A DNA stretch of 64,000 nt from Immersiella caudata (taxonomy: Eukaryota > Ascomycota > Sordariomycetes > Sordariales > Lasiosphaeriaceae), in the NCBI GenBank assembly GCA_030512335.1, contig JAULSU010000007.1, positions 2,728,001 to 2,792,000 of the forward strand, in the 5' to 3' direction. Positions 10,973-21,755 of this stretch are shown piece after piece (within the stretch, counting starts at the first letter, position 1; every line of letters begins with the position of its first letter). A model generated the notes under the pieces. It saw only the letters and a program-made list of their open reading frames with translations. It was not told where the DNA came from and did no database searches. The translations under genes and the position numbers were made by a program.

Positions 10973-11220
10973 TGTTGTGAATGGGGATAGACGGATGGCA
11001 GGGCTGTGACAAAGCGACGTTTAGGACCCACCCGCCATTCTCAGAAGTGGTCCGGTTTGGCGTTACCTACCTAGGTATTTAGGTACCTATCTTGAATTCA
11101 ATTCACTCCCTCATACCCCACCGCTTAGGAGCGAGTTCCGCCTGCCATAGTATTCCTTTCACACCTCACCAATCGATGGTAGTGGGTTGAGCAGAATTCC
11201 ACCGTAACTGCATCTTGGCA

Positions 11221-11790
11221 ATTTCGACCACCTGCCAACCGATTTCGACCACGATTTCGACCGCTTCAGACCAAGGCGGCCCGCGCCCCACCATCCACAT
11301 CGACAAGGATGGCGATCTCACGCTAGTCGTTGGCGAAGAAGAGCAAGTAGGTCTCCCTCATATGGCTCCCTGACGTGGTTATTCATCGCTTTGTTGCACA
11401 CCTTGAGAGATTTGCGTTCAAGCCTAGAAAACACCTTTATGAGAAATAACTGACGGATATCTACCGCAGGAATTCACCGTTTGCTCAAAGTCTCTGGCGC
11501 GCGCGACTCTCGTGTTCAAGCGTATGCTCTACGGCAACTTCAAAGAGGCGAAGCCCGCCGATCCGACAATACCTTGGGTAGTCAGCCTGCTCGAGGATGA
11601 CCCCATGGCGGCAGAGATTCTCTCCAATGCGATCCACTCCAACTTCGAGATGCACTCAACCTCCATCGAGTGTTGATCTTTGCGGACGGGTACTTTTGAA
11701 GAGCTATCTGGATCCGTGGATTGAGGCGAATGGCAATGGGGATCGAGCCCGACTCCTCCGGCACCGACGCGGCGAACAGCGTATTTGACT
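11221..11790 (+). pseudogene. BTB/POZ domain gene, decayed
   Basis: Reading 11290-11346 gives TIHIDKDGDLTLVVGEEEQ, then an intron-like GT (11347) to CAG (11469), then EFTVCSKSLARATLVFKRML with GNFKEAKPADP and WVVSLLEDDPMAAEILSNAI: the conserved order of a fungal BTB/POZ domain (D-G-D-x-x-L-x-V-G, S-K-x-L-x-R-A-S-x-V-F, L-P-E-D-D-P). The frame then hits TGA at 11674, just where the domain should continue; a shifted frame resumes with LLKSYLDPWIEANGNG, matching the usual LLRPW--W stretch. The helix in between is missing, and no in-frame ATG follows the last upstream stop (11188). BTB proteins of this type are usually adaptor-like and of unknown role. This copy looks dead. Confidence 0.75.
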
Positions 11791-12717
11791 GGTACAAGGG
11801 CAGCGTTGTGGAGCCGATGCGCAACATCGAAAGAATCGTTGTTACCATCCTCTCCCCCGACCACCAGGACTGCAATCCGCTTCCTCGTCTACTTTGCCGT
11901 CTCAACTTGGCGATCGACGACGAAATAATGAGTGTTGCCCAGGCGTTGAAAAGAACTTGACATAAAGTTCAGGGTGGGAGGAGTTTATGGAAGGTCGTAT
12001 CAGGGTTTTGGGTTCAACTCCGATGGCTTGGCATCCTTTGGAGGATGTCTATTTGTATCATATGCACGCATGTACACACAGAAACCTCGCCCTTGACCAA
12101 ACTTACCGCCACCATTACCGCGAAGCTATCAAGGCCTTTTGCTGAGTAAAATAAAGGTGTCTAAATTAGTTCAAAAGGGATCTGGCCTAGTAATTAATTG
12201 CCTCTTTATGCCTAGCCAAGAAGGGACCCTGGGGTTTGGCGCTGGCGGCTGAGGGATGGGTAGTTGGGGTCTATGCATAGGGATATGGTGCAGATAGACG
12301 TATCCCGTAGTGTAGATGCACATTCTTCTTGATGAAAATCGAGCTCTAAAGACCGAATCTCAAGGCCGGAAATCCCCTTTAGACCAACTAAGAGGTTGAG
12401 GATGCTATTTGAAGTACCATTCTTTGCGGTGCCCTCGACCAAGACTGGCTCCGAAGACATTTGTCTTCAGCTGGGTCTCTCGAATACAACACTCATGAAA
12501 TTACATCTCTTCTCGGAAGCTCCGTAACGCTATGCATCTCATATAAAACCGACAACGCTGATGCAAGGAACTCTCCCATGTGCCGCACCTCAACATCATT
12601 CTCATCAGTCCAACCCCAGTGACACCCGCCCCCAAACTCTCCATGATCTCATCCAAGTCCTTCAAAACTAGTACCCAACCCCCCTGATAAACAAACGAAC
12701 ACGCTTTAAATAGCATC
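11791..12717. other. Intergenic, second copy of the diverged repeat
   Basis: Apart from the repeat at 12100-12220 there is only a 90-residue minus-strand ORF (12501-12773) that overlaps the end of the next gene in another frame; I could not tie it to a domain. Confidence 0.45.
12100..12220. repeat. Diverged repeat, copy 2
   Basis: Same order and orientation of short blocks as 10745-10870 (see that entry), 1.3 kb downstream. Probably an old dispersed element or a segmental duplication edge. Confidence 0.5.
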
Positions 12718-13329
12718 CTATCTGCGAAGCTCCCCGCCCATCCGCAGGGCAGGCTGTTGGTTAGCGCTAGCAAGTTTCCCGTTGTGAATATCGAGGGCGC
12801 CCCATCTCACCACCCCAAGTCTCTGAAACGCCGTCTTCGGCTTGAGTCCCGTCGCTTTGGCAATGGCGGTGCGCCACGACGACCTCTTTTGCGGTCCTGA
12901 TGCTGCAGGGTCCTCTTCGTTACCTGGGCCGGCTCCTCCTTGCCTCTGCCCTTCGCTGTCGTTGCTGGTAGTGGTGGAGGATACGCGGGACCTCTCGGCG
13001 CTTCGGCGTCGGGCTCGAGCGGAGGAGGAAGCGGGCGTGGCGAGGTGGCCGCCTATGGCGTCTTCTCTGGGTTTGTTGATGGATTCGATGTCCTTTTCGG
13101 TGAGCTCTTGGGAGGATTTGATGATCCAGCGGTCTCGGTAGGGCTGGTTGAGAGCGGGTTTGTCAGTATTTTCTTTGTAGGGGGCCTGGCTTTGCAGACA
13201 TACCACGATGGTGGATTTGAAGGTCGGGTCATTTTCCGACTTGATTTCGAGAACCCGCTTGGCGTGCCGGATGTTGTTGTATTGCGCCCTTACTTGCCTC
13301 TCGTGCTTGAGCTCGTCGGTTGTGGCCAT
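12718..13329 (-). CDS. Small basic protein of unknown function, three exons, 164 aa
   Basis: Exons 13329-13204, 13143-12811 and 12753-12718. Intron 1 (60 nt) has GTATGT, a TACTGAC branch point and CCAG; intron 2 (57 nt) has GTGAGA, GCTAACC and ACAG. Both are phase 0 and multiples of three, so the region also reads open unspliced, but the splice signals are very good. The ATG at 13329 is the first with a sensible N-terminus (MATTDELKHERQVRAQYNN). The product is hydrophilic, with an N-terminal charged helical part (KHERQVRAQYNNIRHAKRVL), a Ser/Arg-rich disordered centre and a C-terminal KATGLKPKTAFQRLGV. No family is recognised. Confidence 0.65.
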   Translation of the reverse strand: MATTDELKHERQVRAQYNNIRHAKRVLEIKSENDPTFKSTIVVCLQSQAPYKENTDKPALNQPYRDRWIIKSSQELTEKDIESINKPREDAIGGHLATPASSSARARRRSAERSRVSSTTTSNDSEGQRQGGAGPGNEEDPAASGPQKRSSWRTAIAKATGLKPKTAFQRLGVVRWGALDIHNGKLASANQQPALRMGGELRR

Positions 13330-14543
13330 GGGTGCTGTTGTCAAGTTGGGTGGTTGCTGAGTGTGGTTGTTGAGAACATGCGATTTTGGTGCGAGGGAAA
13401 GGGACCGGTTCAATTGCAACAAGCCGAAGGCGCAGGCGGATAAACGTCAAAGAAGGTCACTTGGAGAAACAAGATGCGAATTGTCTCTCTTACGAGCGAT
13501 TGTCGTGATTTAAAGCGAAGAAAAGTGAGGTTTTTAGCTATTGCGTGGCAAACAGGCGCTTACGTCGGGGCCCGAAACGGTGACGTGGGAAGAGTTCTGC
13601 GCTGTCCTCGTGTCGCGCTCCTCCCGAATTGGCGGGTCGGGGAATCGGTTATGTTATGGCCTGGGCTTTCCCTCTGTCACGTGTTTATTGCTCAGCTGAT
13701 GGGTGTCTGAAATCTGGCCAGCTTTCTGCTTCTCTTTTCAGCGCCTAATGCGAAACCGTCAGAGAAATGGGGAACTGTGGGGATGGGGATTGGGTGTGGC
13801 ATGCGAGGGCTCGGGGGCGGGATCTCCCGAGCTGGGAGTCGAGTCTTGACAGAAAGAGCGATGGCCACCTCAACCCAGACCGTGCCTACCTCAGATTCTG
13901 CGCATCGGTTAATATGCTGGCAGGTGGTGTGCACAGTTTCCGACCAACGAGGCAGTGGGATCAGTCTGGCTGCCCAGGTGGTCCATGCCTCCCGAAAGAA
14001 CCAAAGGCCTCTCTGCTTTGGGGGGGGCGCTAGACTATTTCTCGCCCCATGCAAGCCTTCATCAAATCATGAATTACGGGGATGGATGCCCCCCGCCGCC
14101 GCCGCCGACATGGAAGTACTCCCGTCTGGTAACTTTCGTCCATCCCAAAAAGAAATCACGCACACCACTAGCTGAGGACCCTGCCGCCACCTGCGGTCAG
14201 TTGCGAGGACGTGCTGACCGTCACCGAATGAGAGCCTTGTCCCACCACACCTCCCTGCAGCCACAGGAGACTGGCGTCCCCCAAAGCTGAACATGAATGC
14301 TGGAGTGGTGTGCCGACCTCGCAGGTTTTATTGCAGATTGCCCAGAGATGAGGCTCAACACAATGTCCCTTACCGCACACCTTCAGCGCCCCATTTCCCC
14401 GTCCCCTCGAGAGCGAAGCGGGGATGTCGCCATTTTGGGCAGTCAGGCTGTGAGTATTTAGCACAATGATGTACCTTGCGCCAGCTAAGATTTGCGGTTG
14501 GTCTTTTTCCCTTTTCACTGCTTTCCTGGGTACCGAGCCTGTA

Positions 14544-14580
<37 letters not shown>

Positions 14581-14608
14581 ATATTGCCCCTGGGTCCGTC
14601 TGACAACA
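13330..14608. other. Intergenic, divergent promoter region
   Basis: Lies between two divergently transcribed genes. It holds a run of CCG triplets near 14090-14105 and the poly-T tract listed separately. No coding feature is supported. Confidence 0.45.
14549..14578. repeat. Run of 30 T, 30 bases upstream of a start codon
   Basis: Thirty consecutive T residues end 30 bases before the ATG of the CorA-like gene. It would be in the 5' leader or core promoter of that gene. Fungal promoters often carry nucleosome-excluding T-rich tracts, so a promoter role is plausible. Confidence 0.9.
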
Positions 14609-16730
14609 ATGAACTGGCCTCCACAGACGTTTTTGTCAGAGGTTGGGCTGGATGATTTTGAGTATGGATTGAAGACTGATGGAACATGCAGGGTGCTTTA
14701 TCACTTTGATGTGAGTTTTACTCTCTAGGAGCACGCCCTCCCCCCCTAGGCCTCGACAGCTGAGCACGCCACGAAAAGGATGATGAAGACGGGCTCGAGC
14801 GCATTGATTTAGTGGGAGAGGAAGAATGGGCTGATTTTGAGGTAAGCACTCACCTGCCGAGGAAATATCCAGCTGAGACTAAAGTATCAGTGTCTACCCA
14901 TTTTCAAAGATGACCGGGGCCAAGACGTGACCACCATCCCAGACCTTCCCAGCGGTGTCTGCGTATTGTAGGTTCTCCCCCTTACTAGCAAGCCCGTTGG
15001 AGTGTTTCTCACACACACTACCCACAGCTTTTGCCCTCGAAGTCATCTTGATCTTGATGGCCACGCGGTTCCACACGATGAAGAAGAAGACGGTGCGCAG
15101 CCCGAAGCCGAGTTATCAGACATATTCCTCCAACGGCCGCAATGGGAAAAGATTACGTCTCGATTCCATCTTCACAGCTTCCTCTCCCAGGCCATCAAGC
15201 GCAAGACCACCACAGCCGCTACTCTCTACAAAATCATCACAAGACTCAACGGCGTTGAGCGCGGGGATGTCGACAAAAACGCCGTCGAGGCCGAAACCCT
15301 CTGGATGCTCACAGTCATGACCTCGGCCGACTTCCAACACAACTTTGCTCTCTCGGCGACTCAATTCGACGAAAGATGTCTCACCCTGATGGTAGTGCTC
15401 GGTGCGACGGACGAACAGGTCCAGAAGGTTGAGGACCTCCTGAGAAACGCAGACGACGCGCTCGGTCACCCGCTCTTGATGCTCGGTCTCTGCGCCGAGC
15501 TGCTCCTTCAGCACATGCAAGACATTGTCGAAGACGCTGTGGACAAGTGCATCGAGACGACTCGCACCATGCGGCCTCAATCGCTCAGCATCGGAAGTGT
15601 TCCGTCTACAAACCAAGTCATCAGCTTCATGGACCGTGTGCAGCGCAACCGAAGACGCAGCCAGCAGATTGAGGACGAGGTTAAGCTCACCAAGGCCTAT
15701 TTGACCAAGCAGCTGCCTAAAAAGGCTGTCACTGATGGGAACTTGGAGGATCGAGAGATTGACGAGGTGACGGAGAGGTTTTACGAGAGATTCGAATACA
15801 TATTCCTCGAGATGGACGCACTGATGAGCAAGTCGAAGATTTATGCCGACGAGATGTCCTTTAATGCGGAGACGGTAAGCAGAACTTGTATCAGGCTGGA
15901 CCGAAGCTGACGAGATGCTCTAGATCCGAGGAGAAATCTCAAGACGAGAGGCTATTTCTGGAGCACGCCTTGCTGGTGCTAGTGTGGTTATTGCCGTTGT
16001 AGCGACCTTTTATCTCCCAATCACAAGCATAGCGGTATGCACACGTAGTGTCGTCTTTGACATGGGATGGAATGAAGCTAACTCCAGCCATACAGACCAT
16101 ATTCGCCATGCCAGTCTTTGACTTCAAGAACGACTGGCGGGACTGGCGATACAAGCCTGTTCCCTCTACCAAAAGCAACAACTCCTCGACAACGGGGGAA
16201 GACAGGAAGCCCGCAGAGGAGTTACCCGTCTTCTCTGGATATTTCTGGATCTACGCCGCCATAGCCATTGGAACCATGTTCTTCACCTTCTTCCTATGCT
16301 GGATGTTTATCGGCGGCACGTCCGCCGACGACCCGGACGGTACAAAACATCCCTTTCGGCGGCACATGCGCAATATTTTTGATTTTATCATGGAGTCAGT
16401 GCCTTATTTTATCGAAAGCTGCGCAAAGAATCGTCACTGACTTCATGGGTTATTAGGCCGCCGAGCTGGACGCAGCTCAAAAAACACATCAAGGGCTATG
16501 TGGCATTGAGGATAGCAGAGATAAAGGGCACAACAAGGCTCAAAGGATCATCTGCCGAGAAACCGAAACCGAACCCCTCAAGCCCTTCACCGACTCATGG
16601 AAACGACATGCAGGATCAGAGCCTCGTTAGTCCAGGGGCCGTGGAACTGAGAACACTGAGCCATACTCAAGTTGGCCATAATTCAGTGGGGACAAGGGGA
16701 GGGTCAAGGGCTGCTGATGATCTCGTGTGA
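14609..16730 (+). CDS. CorA-like two-helix membrane protein, seven exons, 592 aa
   Basis: Exons 14609-14710, 14779-14841, 14885-14967, 15028-15874, 15924-16034, 16096-16394 and 16457-16730; all junctions are GT-AG and keep one frame. A long charged, helical N-terminal part (about residues 1-400, with EEDGAQPEAELSDIFLQRPQ and a coiled-coil-like RRRSQQIEDEVKLTKAYLTK) is followed by two C-terminal helices: SVVIAVVATFYLPITSIATI and YFWIYAAIAIGTMFFTFFLC. This is the layout of CorA-type Mg2+ channels, and PITSIATIFAMPVF sits where CorA has its GMN signature after helix 1. Here GMN is replaced by AMP, as in many fungal CorA-like proteins, so Mg2+ transport is doubtful. The C-terminal tail of about 90 residues is Ser/Pro-rich. 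Fungal proteins of this layout often replace the ion-channel role with unknown functions. Confidence 0.82.
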
Positions 16731-17420
16731 TATAACACTGCTGAAATCAATGTCTCCTTGATCTCGAAGCTGAAGCTTGATAAGAAGGTCGTGAATGCAC
16801 GTAAAAAGCATGGGAACAATACAGCAGAAGCTATTAAAGAAGCCTTCTTGATTGCAATTGTGTCAGACGATGTACTATCTACTTTCCACTGAGTGGTAAC
16901 TTTAGCCCTGGGGACCGAAAAGAGGCAGGTATGGGATCGCCCTAGCTCATGAAGAACGTGGGGAAGCTCAAGGACAAATCAACCACAGCTTACCCAGCTC
17001 AAGACGACAAACACGAAAGAGGGAATTTGATGTGCTCAAATTTGCCGCAGACTAGACTAGATCCCAGGCGGGTATTCTCGCAAAGAACAAAGCCTGAAAC
17101 ATCATCGAGTCTCGGCAAGGTTCATTTAAGGTTGTAAACAATATCATTGTCTCATCCGCCTCTATGTATCAATAATGTACAACACAAGTAATCGCCTCCC
17201 GAAGGCCTGTCCTGCTAGTAATTGAGGACACTGATCCATAATCCGCCCCAGGTATTCAAGCCATCAACGTGGCAGTCCCCCAATACAACTCTTCTTCTGA
17301 CTCGATCAATCAGCGTTCCATCAATCCAACCCCGGGATATCGTCGTAAACGCTAAATCCAACATGCGACAGAATCATCCTGACTCCCAGCATAGGTAGTG
17401 TTCATCACCCAACTCTCTCA
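16731..17420. other. Tail-to-tail intergenic spacer
   Basis: About 690 bases between two convergent genes. No gene, repeat or RNA feature is seen. Confidence 0.5.
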
Positions 17421-18872
17421 TCACCAATCCTTCTCAACTATCCACTGATCTTCAAAGTTGAGCCCGGCTCCTTGCCTCAAGTCGCAGTCGCGGTGTCCCC
17501 ACTTCCGCCTGTACACTTCTTTGCCATTCTCCGTGGTAAGCTCAATCGCCTCCGCCAAACCGGCGGCATTGTAATAGAAGGGCTCGCCTTCGCCGCCGCG
17601 CTGCCCAGTCTGCCAAGTATTCCGACCGCGGTTTCCGTGCTTATAGTGAAACATCGTATCGGCTGTTTTCAGCAACTTGCGAAACCGCGTGAGATTCTCG
17701 TCTTCTCTTTGCTCGTCGCTCTCGCGCGCCTCCAGGTCGCCTCGGTACACGGCCACGCGCTCGCGCTTTCCTAGCATCGTTGATGGCGGGAGCCGCCCTG
17801 CGGTCGCGTCGCGTCGCCTCACATTCCCTGACGAGCCCCGCGCGTTCTTTTTGCTGTCTTCCTTCTCTGGCGCGGGCGGGTTCGGGTCGGTGAACTTTGT
17901 TTCGACATTTTCGAGGCGATACAGCGCCGCGAGGTCGTCGAGGGTCGTGCTCACATCGGTGATGATGCCTGCTTTAGCGTCCTTCATCGTCCAGTTGCGC
18001 ATCCCGAGGCGCGAATGCATGTCGCAATCCGTGATGTAGTATGGGATCATGGTGTCCCAGCCCCCCACGTCCTCATATGCCTCCGGATTGACGAGCGCCA
18101 AGTGGTCGTAGGCAAAGAACCGAATGCCCCAGCGAGGGTCTTCATTGCGCGCTTCTTGGAGCGCTTGGAGCGCAAGGGTGTACAGTGACTTGTATCCTTC
18201 CTCCTTGTACTTGGGCGTCGTCTCATGCCCGTCCTCGTATGAGAGCGCAAGCACATCCATGTGGCTCCAGAAGTAGTACGGCCAGTTGTGGCTGTATGTG
18301 AGGGAAAGGTAGAAGTTCTGCAGCTGCGCAAAGCTGAGTAGCGTCGGAGTTTGGATGATGTTGACGCCAAGGGTCTTGAGGGTCGTGTGGTTGAGATGGA
18401 AGGGATTCTGAAGCGACAACTGGCCGCGCGTGTTGGCTTGTTGGACGCCAGTGTTTTCGACGACATATATTTGATCCGCCGGCCATCCCGCTGTGATGTA
18501 GCTCACCACAGCCTGGAGGAGAATCGGCCAGCTGCGCGAGAAGCCGATGAAGAGCGGTGGCGCAATGGGGAGGTCGTACTTTTTGTACAGGTTTTTCTGA
18601 GGAACATTCCACTCGGGTATCGGCAGCGGCTTCGACGACCTCGAGAGCAGCGGGAAGTTGTCTCTGATCGGCGGTGGTACGTATTCAGGGATGGGCTTGT
18701 AAATGGGATGTTTTGGCTCCTTGGTTTCTGGTTGAGAGGCTTTGTGGCCGTCGTAGAAGTTCAAGAAGCCGGGCGCACCGCGATGCATGACGGCAGTGAG
18801 GAAAAATGAGGCGATTGAGAGACTGGCGAGCAGGCCGACCAGCTGCCGCTGGCTCGGCATTGTGACGAGCAT
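17421..18872 (-). CDS. Type II membrane glycosyltransferase-like protein, 483 aa
   Basis: The frame is open upstream to 19154, but MLVTMPSQRQLVGLLASLSI at the ATG at 18872 (or the next one at 18860) gives a short cytosolic tail and a single signal anchor, as expected for a Golgi type II protein. A Pro-rich stem follows, then a GT-A-like domain: FIGFSRSWPILLQAVVSYI, AGWPADQIYVVENTG, HNWPYYFWSHMDVLALSYED and YYITDCDMHSRLGM. The last has the DxD-type motif (DCD) used to bind a nucleotide sugar through a metal ion. The charged C-terminal third (KREERVAVY, ESDEQREDENL) is low in conservation signals. The sugar and acceptor cannot be read from sequence. Intronless. Confidence 0.75.
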   Translation of the reverse strand: MLVTMPSQRQLVGLLASLSIASFFLTAVMHRGAPGFLNFYDGHKASQPETKEPKHPIYKPIPEYVPPPIRDNFPLLSRSSKPLPIPEWNVPQKNLYKKYDLPIAPPLFIGFSRSWPILLQAVVSYITAGWPADQIYVVENTGVQQANTRGQLSLQNPFHLNHTTLKTLGVNIIQTPTLLSFAQLQNFYLSLTYSHNWPYYFWSHMDVLALSYEDGHETTPKYKEEGYKSLYTLALQALQEARNEDPRWGIRFFAYDHLALVNPEAYEDVGGWDTMIPYYITDCDMHSRLGMRNWTMKDAKAGIITDVSTTLDDLAALYRLENVETKFTDPNPPAPEKEDSKKNARGSSGNVRRRDATAGRLPPSTMLGKRERVAVYRGDLEARESDEQREDENLTRFRKLLKTADTMFHYKHGNRGRNTWQTGQRGGEGEPFYYNAAGLAEAIELTTENGKEVYRRKWGHRDCDLRQGAGLNFEDQWIVEKDW

Positions 18873-20757
18873 CGTGGTCTCGCTCACCGGCGAAAGCCGA
18901 GGATCGCAGAGAGTAGGTCTTATAAAAGGAACGACATTTGTGAGCTTCCAAACTTCTAGGCGCAAAAATTCGGCGGGGAAGCAGACGGCGACTCCAAGAG
19001 ATGTGGAAGTACACACTAGTGTGGTGACGAGGGGAGAAAATCGTTGGAAAAGGGAAGGAATGGATGGAAGGAGCGCACCACGCTCAGCAGTGTTACCAGC
19101 GGAGCGGTCAGTGGAGCCCAGTGAGTGATCGAAAGGAGGGTCCAAGAAGACCATCCGTGAAAGGAAGGACTGGAGTGGCGTAGAGAATGGGCGGCAACAA
19201 ACGGTGGTAGGTTATTTGCAGCGCCGCAGACGGAGGGCTGACTGCTGGATCACCTTTCACCCCGTCGGCGTGTCCTTTCTATGCCCATATTGGACTCCCA
19301 GTGGTGCTGTCCTCCCCAATGCGTTGGCCAGGGACACGGTTTGTGTCACCTGGGACTCGATATGGCTGGGAACATTTAACGTTATCATTCCGTCCACGGC
19401 CAAGTGCGGATGATTTGGACTTGGTATTGCCTTACTCGTCCCCTGAAAGCGGTCGCGCATGTTCATGACGACATGGATTTTCAAGCCAGCAAATGGGGGA
19501 CAGGTGGGAAAACACCCCAAAAATGCGTTTATCTTTCGAGCCCCTTGAATCGACCCGATCTTGCACTGCCCGTTTCATTTCAATCACTGATCCTTCGTTA
19601 CCTGGCTGCAGTTTGGGTGCCATGATACGATGCTATGCTGCCAGGGACACGACTCCTGGCTGCCCTATCACTGGCTGGTCGATACTCATCCACTGATGTC
19701 ACCGACCCGCAATATTGGTTAGAATTCCAAATCTAGGAACTTGTTTGTGGCTTTCTGGAGCCTCCACCAAAAAACCGCAACCTTGGTCCCCTGCCAGGAT
19801 TCCAACCAGCAGGCATCTGCTCTGTTTTTCTCCTGAAGTGTTTGTGTCGAACAATGCTCGTCGGCTCGTCAGTGCTCGTCAGCTTTCGGCAGATCAGGCT
19901 CCTCGTAGCCTTCGTTGCGGCCGACTGGTCGCAGCTCAGGCTGTGCTGTGCCACGCATCAGCAGCGTTGCTGTCTGGGATATCGCCCGTGTGCGGACGCT
20001 CCAGCGGTGAATGGACGCGGCTTGAATTTGGTCGTCGGGCGTGGAATTGCGACGCCGAAATGCCGGTAGGGATGCCCCAGGACGCTTTAGTGACGCGGCT
20101 CCCGAGTGCACGACTGGCCCAACCCTAACCCGCACAGACCCTTCATCCTTCCGCAGGATGGGCTTGGCATCACCAGCGAATTGTTTTACGAGAAGGCACA
20201 GCCACGCTCGGAGATTGTGGTCCGGGCGGTCAAACCACCAAACGACACACTAGCCAGAGGAAACGGTCACAAGGAGTTGTCGAATTCGTCCGCATTACGT
20301 TTACACGCAATACCAAAACAAGGGGGCGATGATACGCTGAAAGGACCGGAACGGCAGCGCCACGTCGCCAGAACGGCCCCCGCGATTTGCCTCTGACCTT
20401 GTGCTGCGCACCTCATCAATCCACCGAGTTTTGGAACGACGTGACGCGTCCCCCACTGCAGTGCGGCGCATTTGATTGCAGGCTTTGCGTCTGCATCGTG
20501 TTACACGAGGAACACACGCCCCAGTCTTGGCTCCAGATCCCATCTCTTGCACGACCCGAAGGATGCACGACCATGTTTCCAGGTTCCAGATCGTCCCGAG
20601 AATCACTCCATCCATTGAGTGGCAGTATCAAACAAAATCTGGCAACGCCCTTCCCAGCTTCCAGTCTTCTCGAAAACCCCCATCCTCGCCATCTCAACTG
20701 AATACCCAGCTCGCACCAGAAGCCCACCGCATAGAATCAGGACGAACGCTCACCCTT
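18873..20757. other. Intergenic stretch, no gene seen
   Basis: About 1.9 kb upstream of the glycosyltransferase. ORFs of up to 198 residues overlap on both strands and show no domain or splice pattern. Confidence 0.5.
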
Positions 20758-21755
20758 TCAGCGATCCTTCGGCCCTACAAACGCAAGCTCGTTGTTCATC
20801 ACATCCTCACGTACTTGCTCCCTCGCAAGCCTCTTCTTCTTCCTCGAACTAAAGAAGCATGCCGCAACCAAGGCCAAGAAGATGGCGCCCGCGATCGAGA
20901 ATGTGATCACCATCGGGACGTATTTGTCGTCCATGATCGGCTTCCCGTCCCGATAGATGTAGCAGTCTATCGTTGGGGCGGGCAGTTGGGGATCCCAAGA
21001 GGAATAGGCCCCTCATCTGGTCATGTAGATCCGGGTGTGGTCGGGACAGCCGATTGTTGGGGGTTGAGGTGAGAGGTTGGGACGGTCCGATGCTTGCCAT
21101 TGGATGGAGTAGGGTTGGTGGACTTGGTAGATGGTTTTCGTTGATTCGACCAGAAAGGAGGAGGGCGGGGGAGGGGAGCTAGGTTCAGGGGGTATCGGTG
21201 GTGGTGCTGTTGTTGGCTGTGTTGACGAGGTTATTGATCTGGTTGGTGCTAACGCCCATACTGACGTCGTGAATGTTAGGATCTTCTGGCAGAGTGTCCC
21301 AGAGTACCCGGGATGGTTTCGTAACGGTGGAACGGCTGCATGCCCAGAGGAGTCTCTCGAAATGTGAACCCGCTGATGAAGTCAGTCGCAAGACACAACG
21401 ACCAGTCGGACGGACTCGGAGTTCAGGGGTTAGGAAAACGTACCTCGGACAGCAATTTGCAGTCGACGTCCCCCTGACTACCCCGATAGCATACGCCGTC
21501 CATCGGCTGGGGCAAACAGCGGGACTGAAGACGAAGTCACTCGGCTCCAGTAGATTCATCCACGCCGAAGGAAGACATGATGCGTACCGATGATCTCCAC
21601 TGTCCGGAATGACGATGGTGACTGGGCGAATGTGGGTAACGTTTGGTGTTGGTGTATGACACGAAGGTGGTGCTTGTGATATTTGAACATGTCTCAGGCT
21701 GCGCCCACGGCGTTCTCATTGGCATTGTTGCGTTCCTTGGCTTTCTGCTGGCCCT
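20758..21755 (-). pseudogene. Single-pass membrane protein gene, decayed
   Basis: Read leftwards, the remains of a typical fungal secreted/anchored protein appear in order: WAQPETCSNITSTTFVSYTN (one frame), then a shift near 21640 to TIVIPDSGDHRYASCLPSAW, FVFSPAVCPSRWTAY and STANCCP, an intron-like GTACGT to CAG, VLWDTLPEDPNIHDVSMG, another shift near 21205 to a Pro-rich stretch and IYQVHQPYSIQWQASDRP, an in-frame TGA at 21015-21013, and finally AYSSWDPQLPAPTIDCYIYR, a transmembrane helix (VITFSIAGAIFLALVAACFF), a basic SSRKKKRLAREQ stop-transfer and a stop at 20758. The Cys-Pro-x-W/CCP pattern with a C-terminal helix occurs in many Pezizomycotina surface proteins of unknown role. Alternative splice acceptors could rescue the middle, but not the TGA and the first shift together. 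Confidence 0.6.

Larger units (their letters stand above)
9968..11220. other. Intergenic, repeat-containing
   Basis: Contains two microsatellites and one copy of a diverged dispersed repeat (listed separately), plus a TACCTAGGTATTTAGGTACC palindromic motif near 11065-11088. No gene is seen. Confidence 0.5.

Noticed and set aside
10765..11031. Thr-rich minus-strand ORF
   Set aside because: It is a translation of the (GGT)n microsatellite.
12501..12773. 90-residue minus-strand ORF
   Set aside because: Could be an alternative last exon of the gene at 12718-13329, but no splice junction in the right phase and no domain supports it.
21337..21443. Alternative acceptor that would restore the frame in the decayed membrane protein
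   Set aside because: Possible, but it drops the conserved residues after NCCP and leaves the other shifts and the TGA unexplained.
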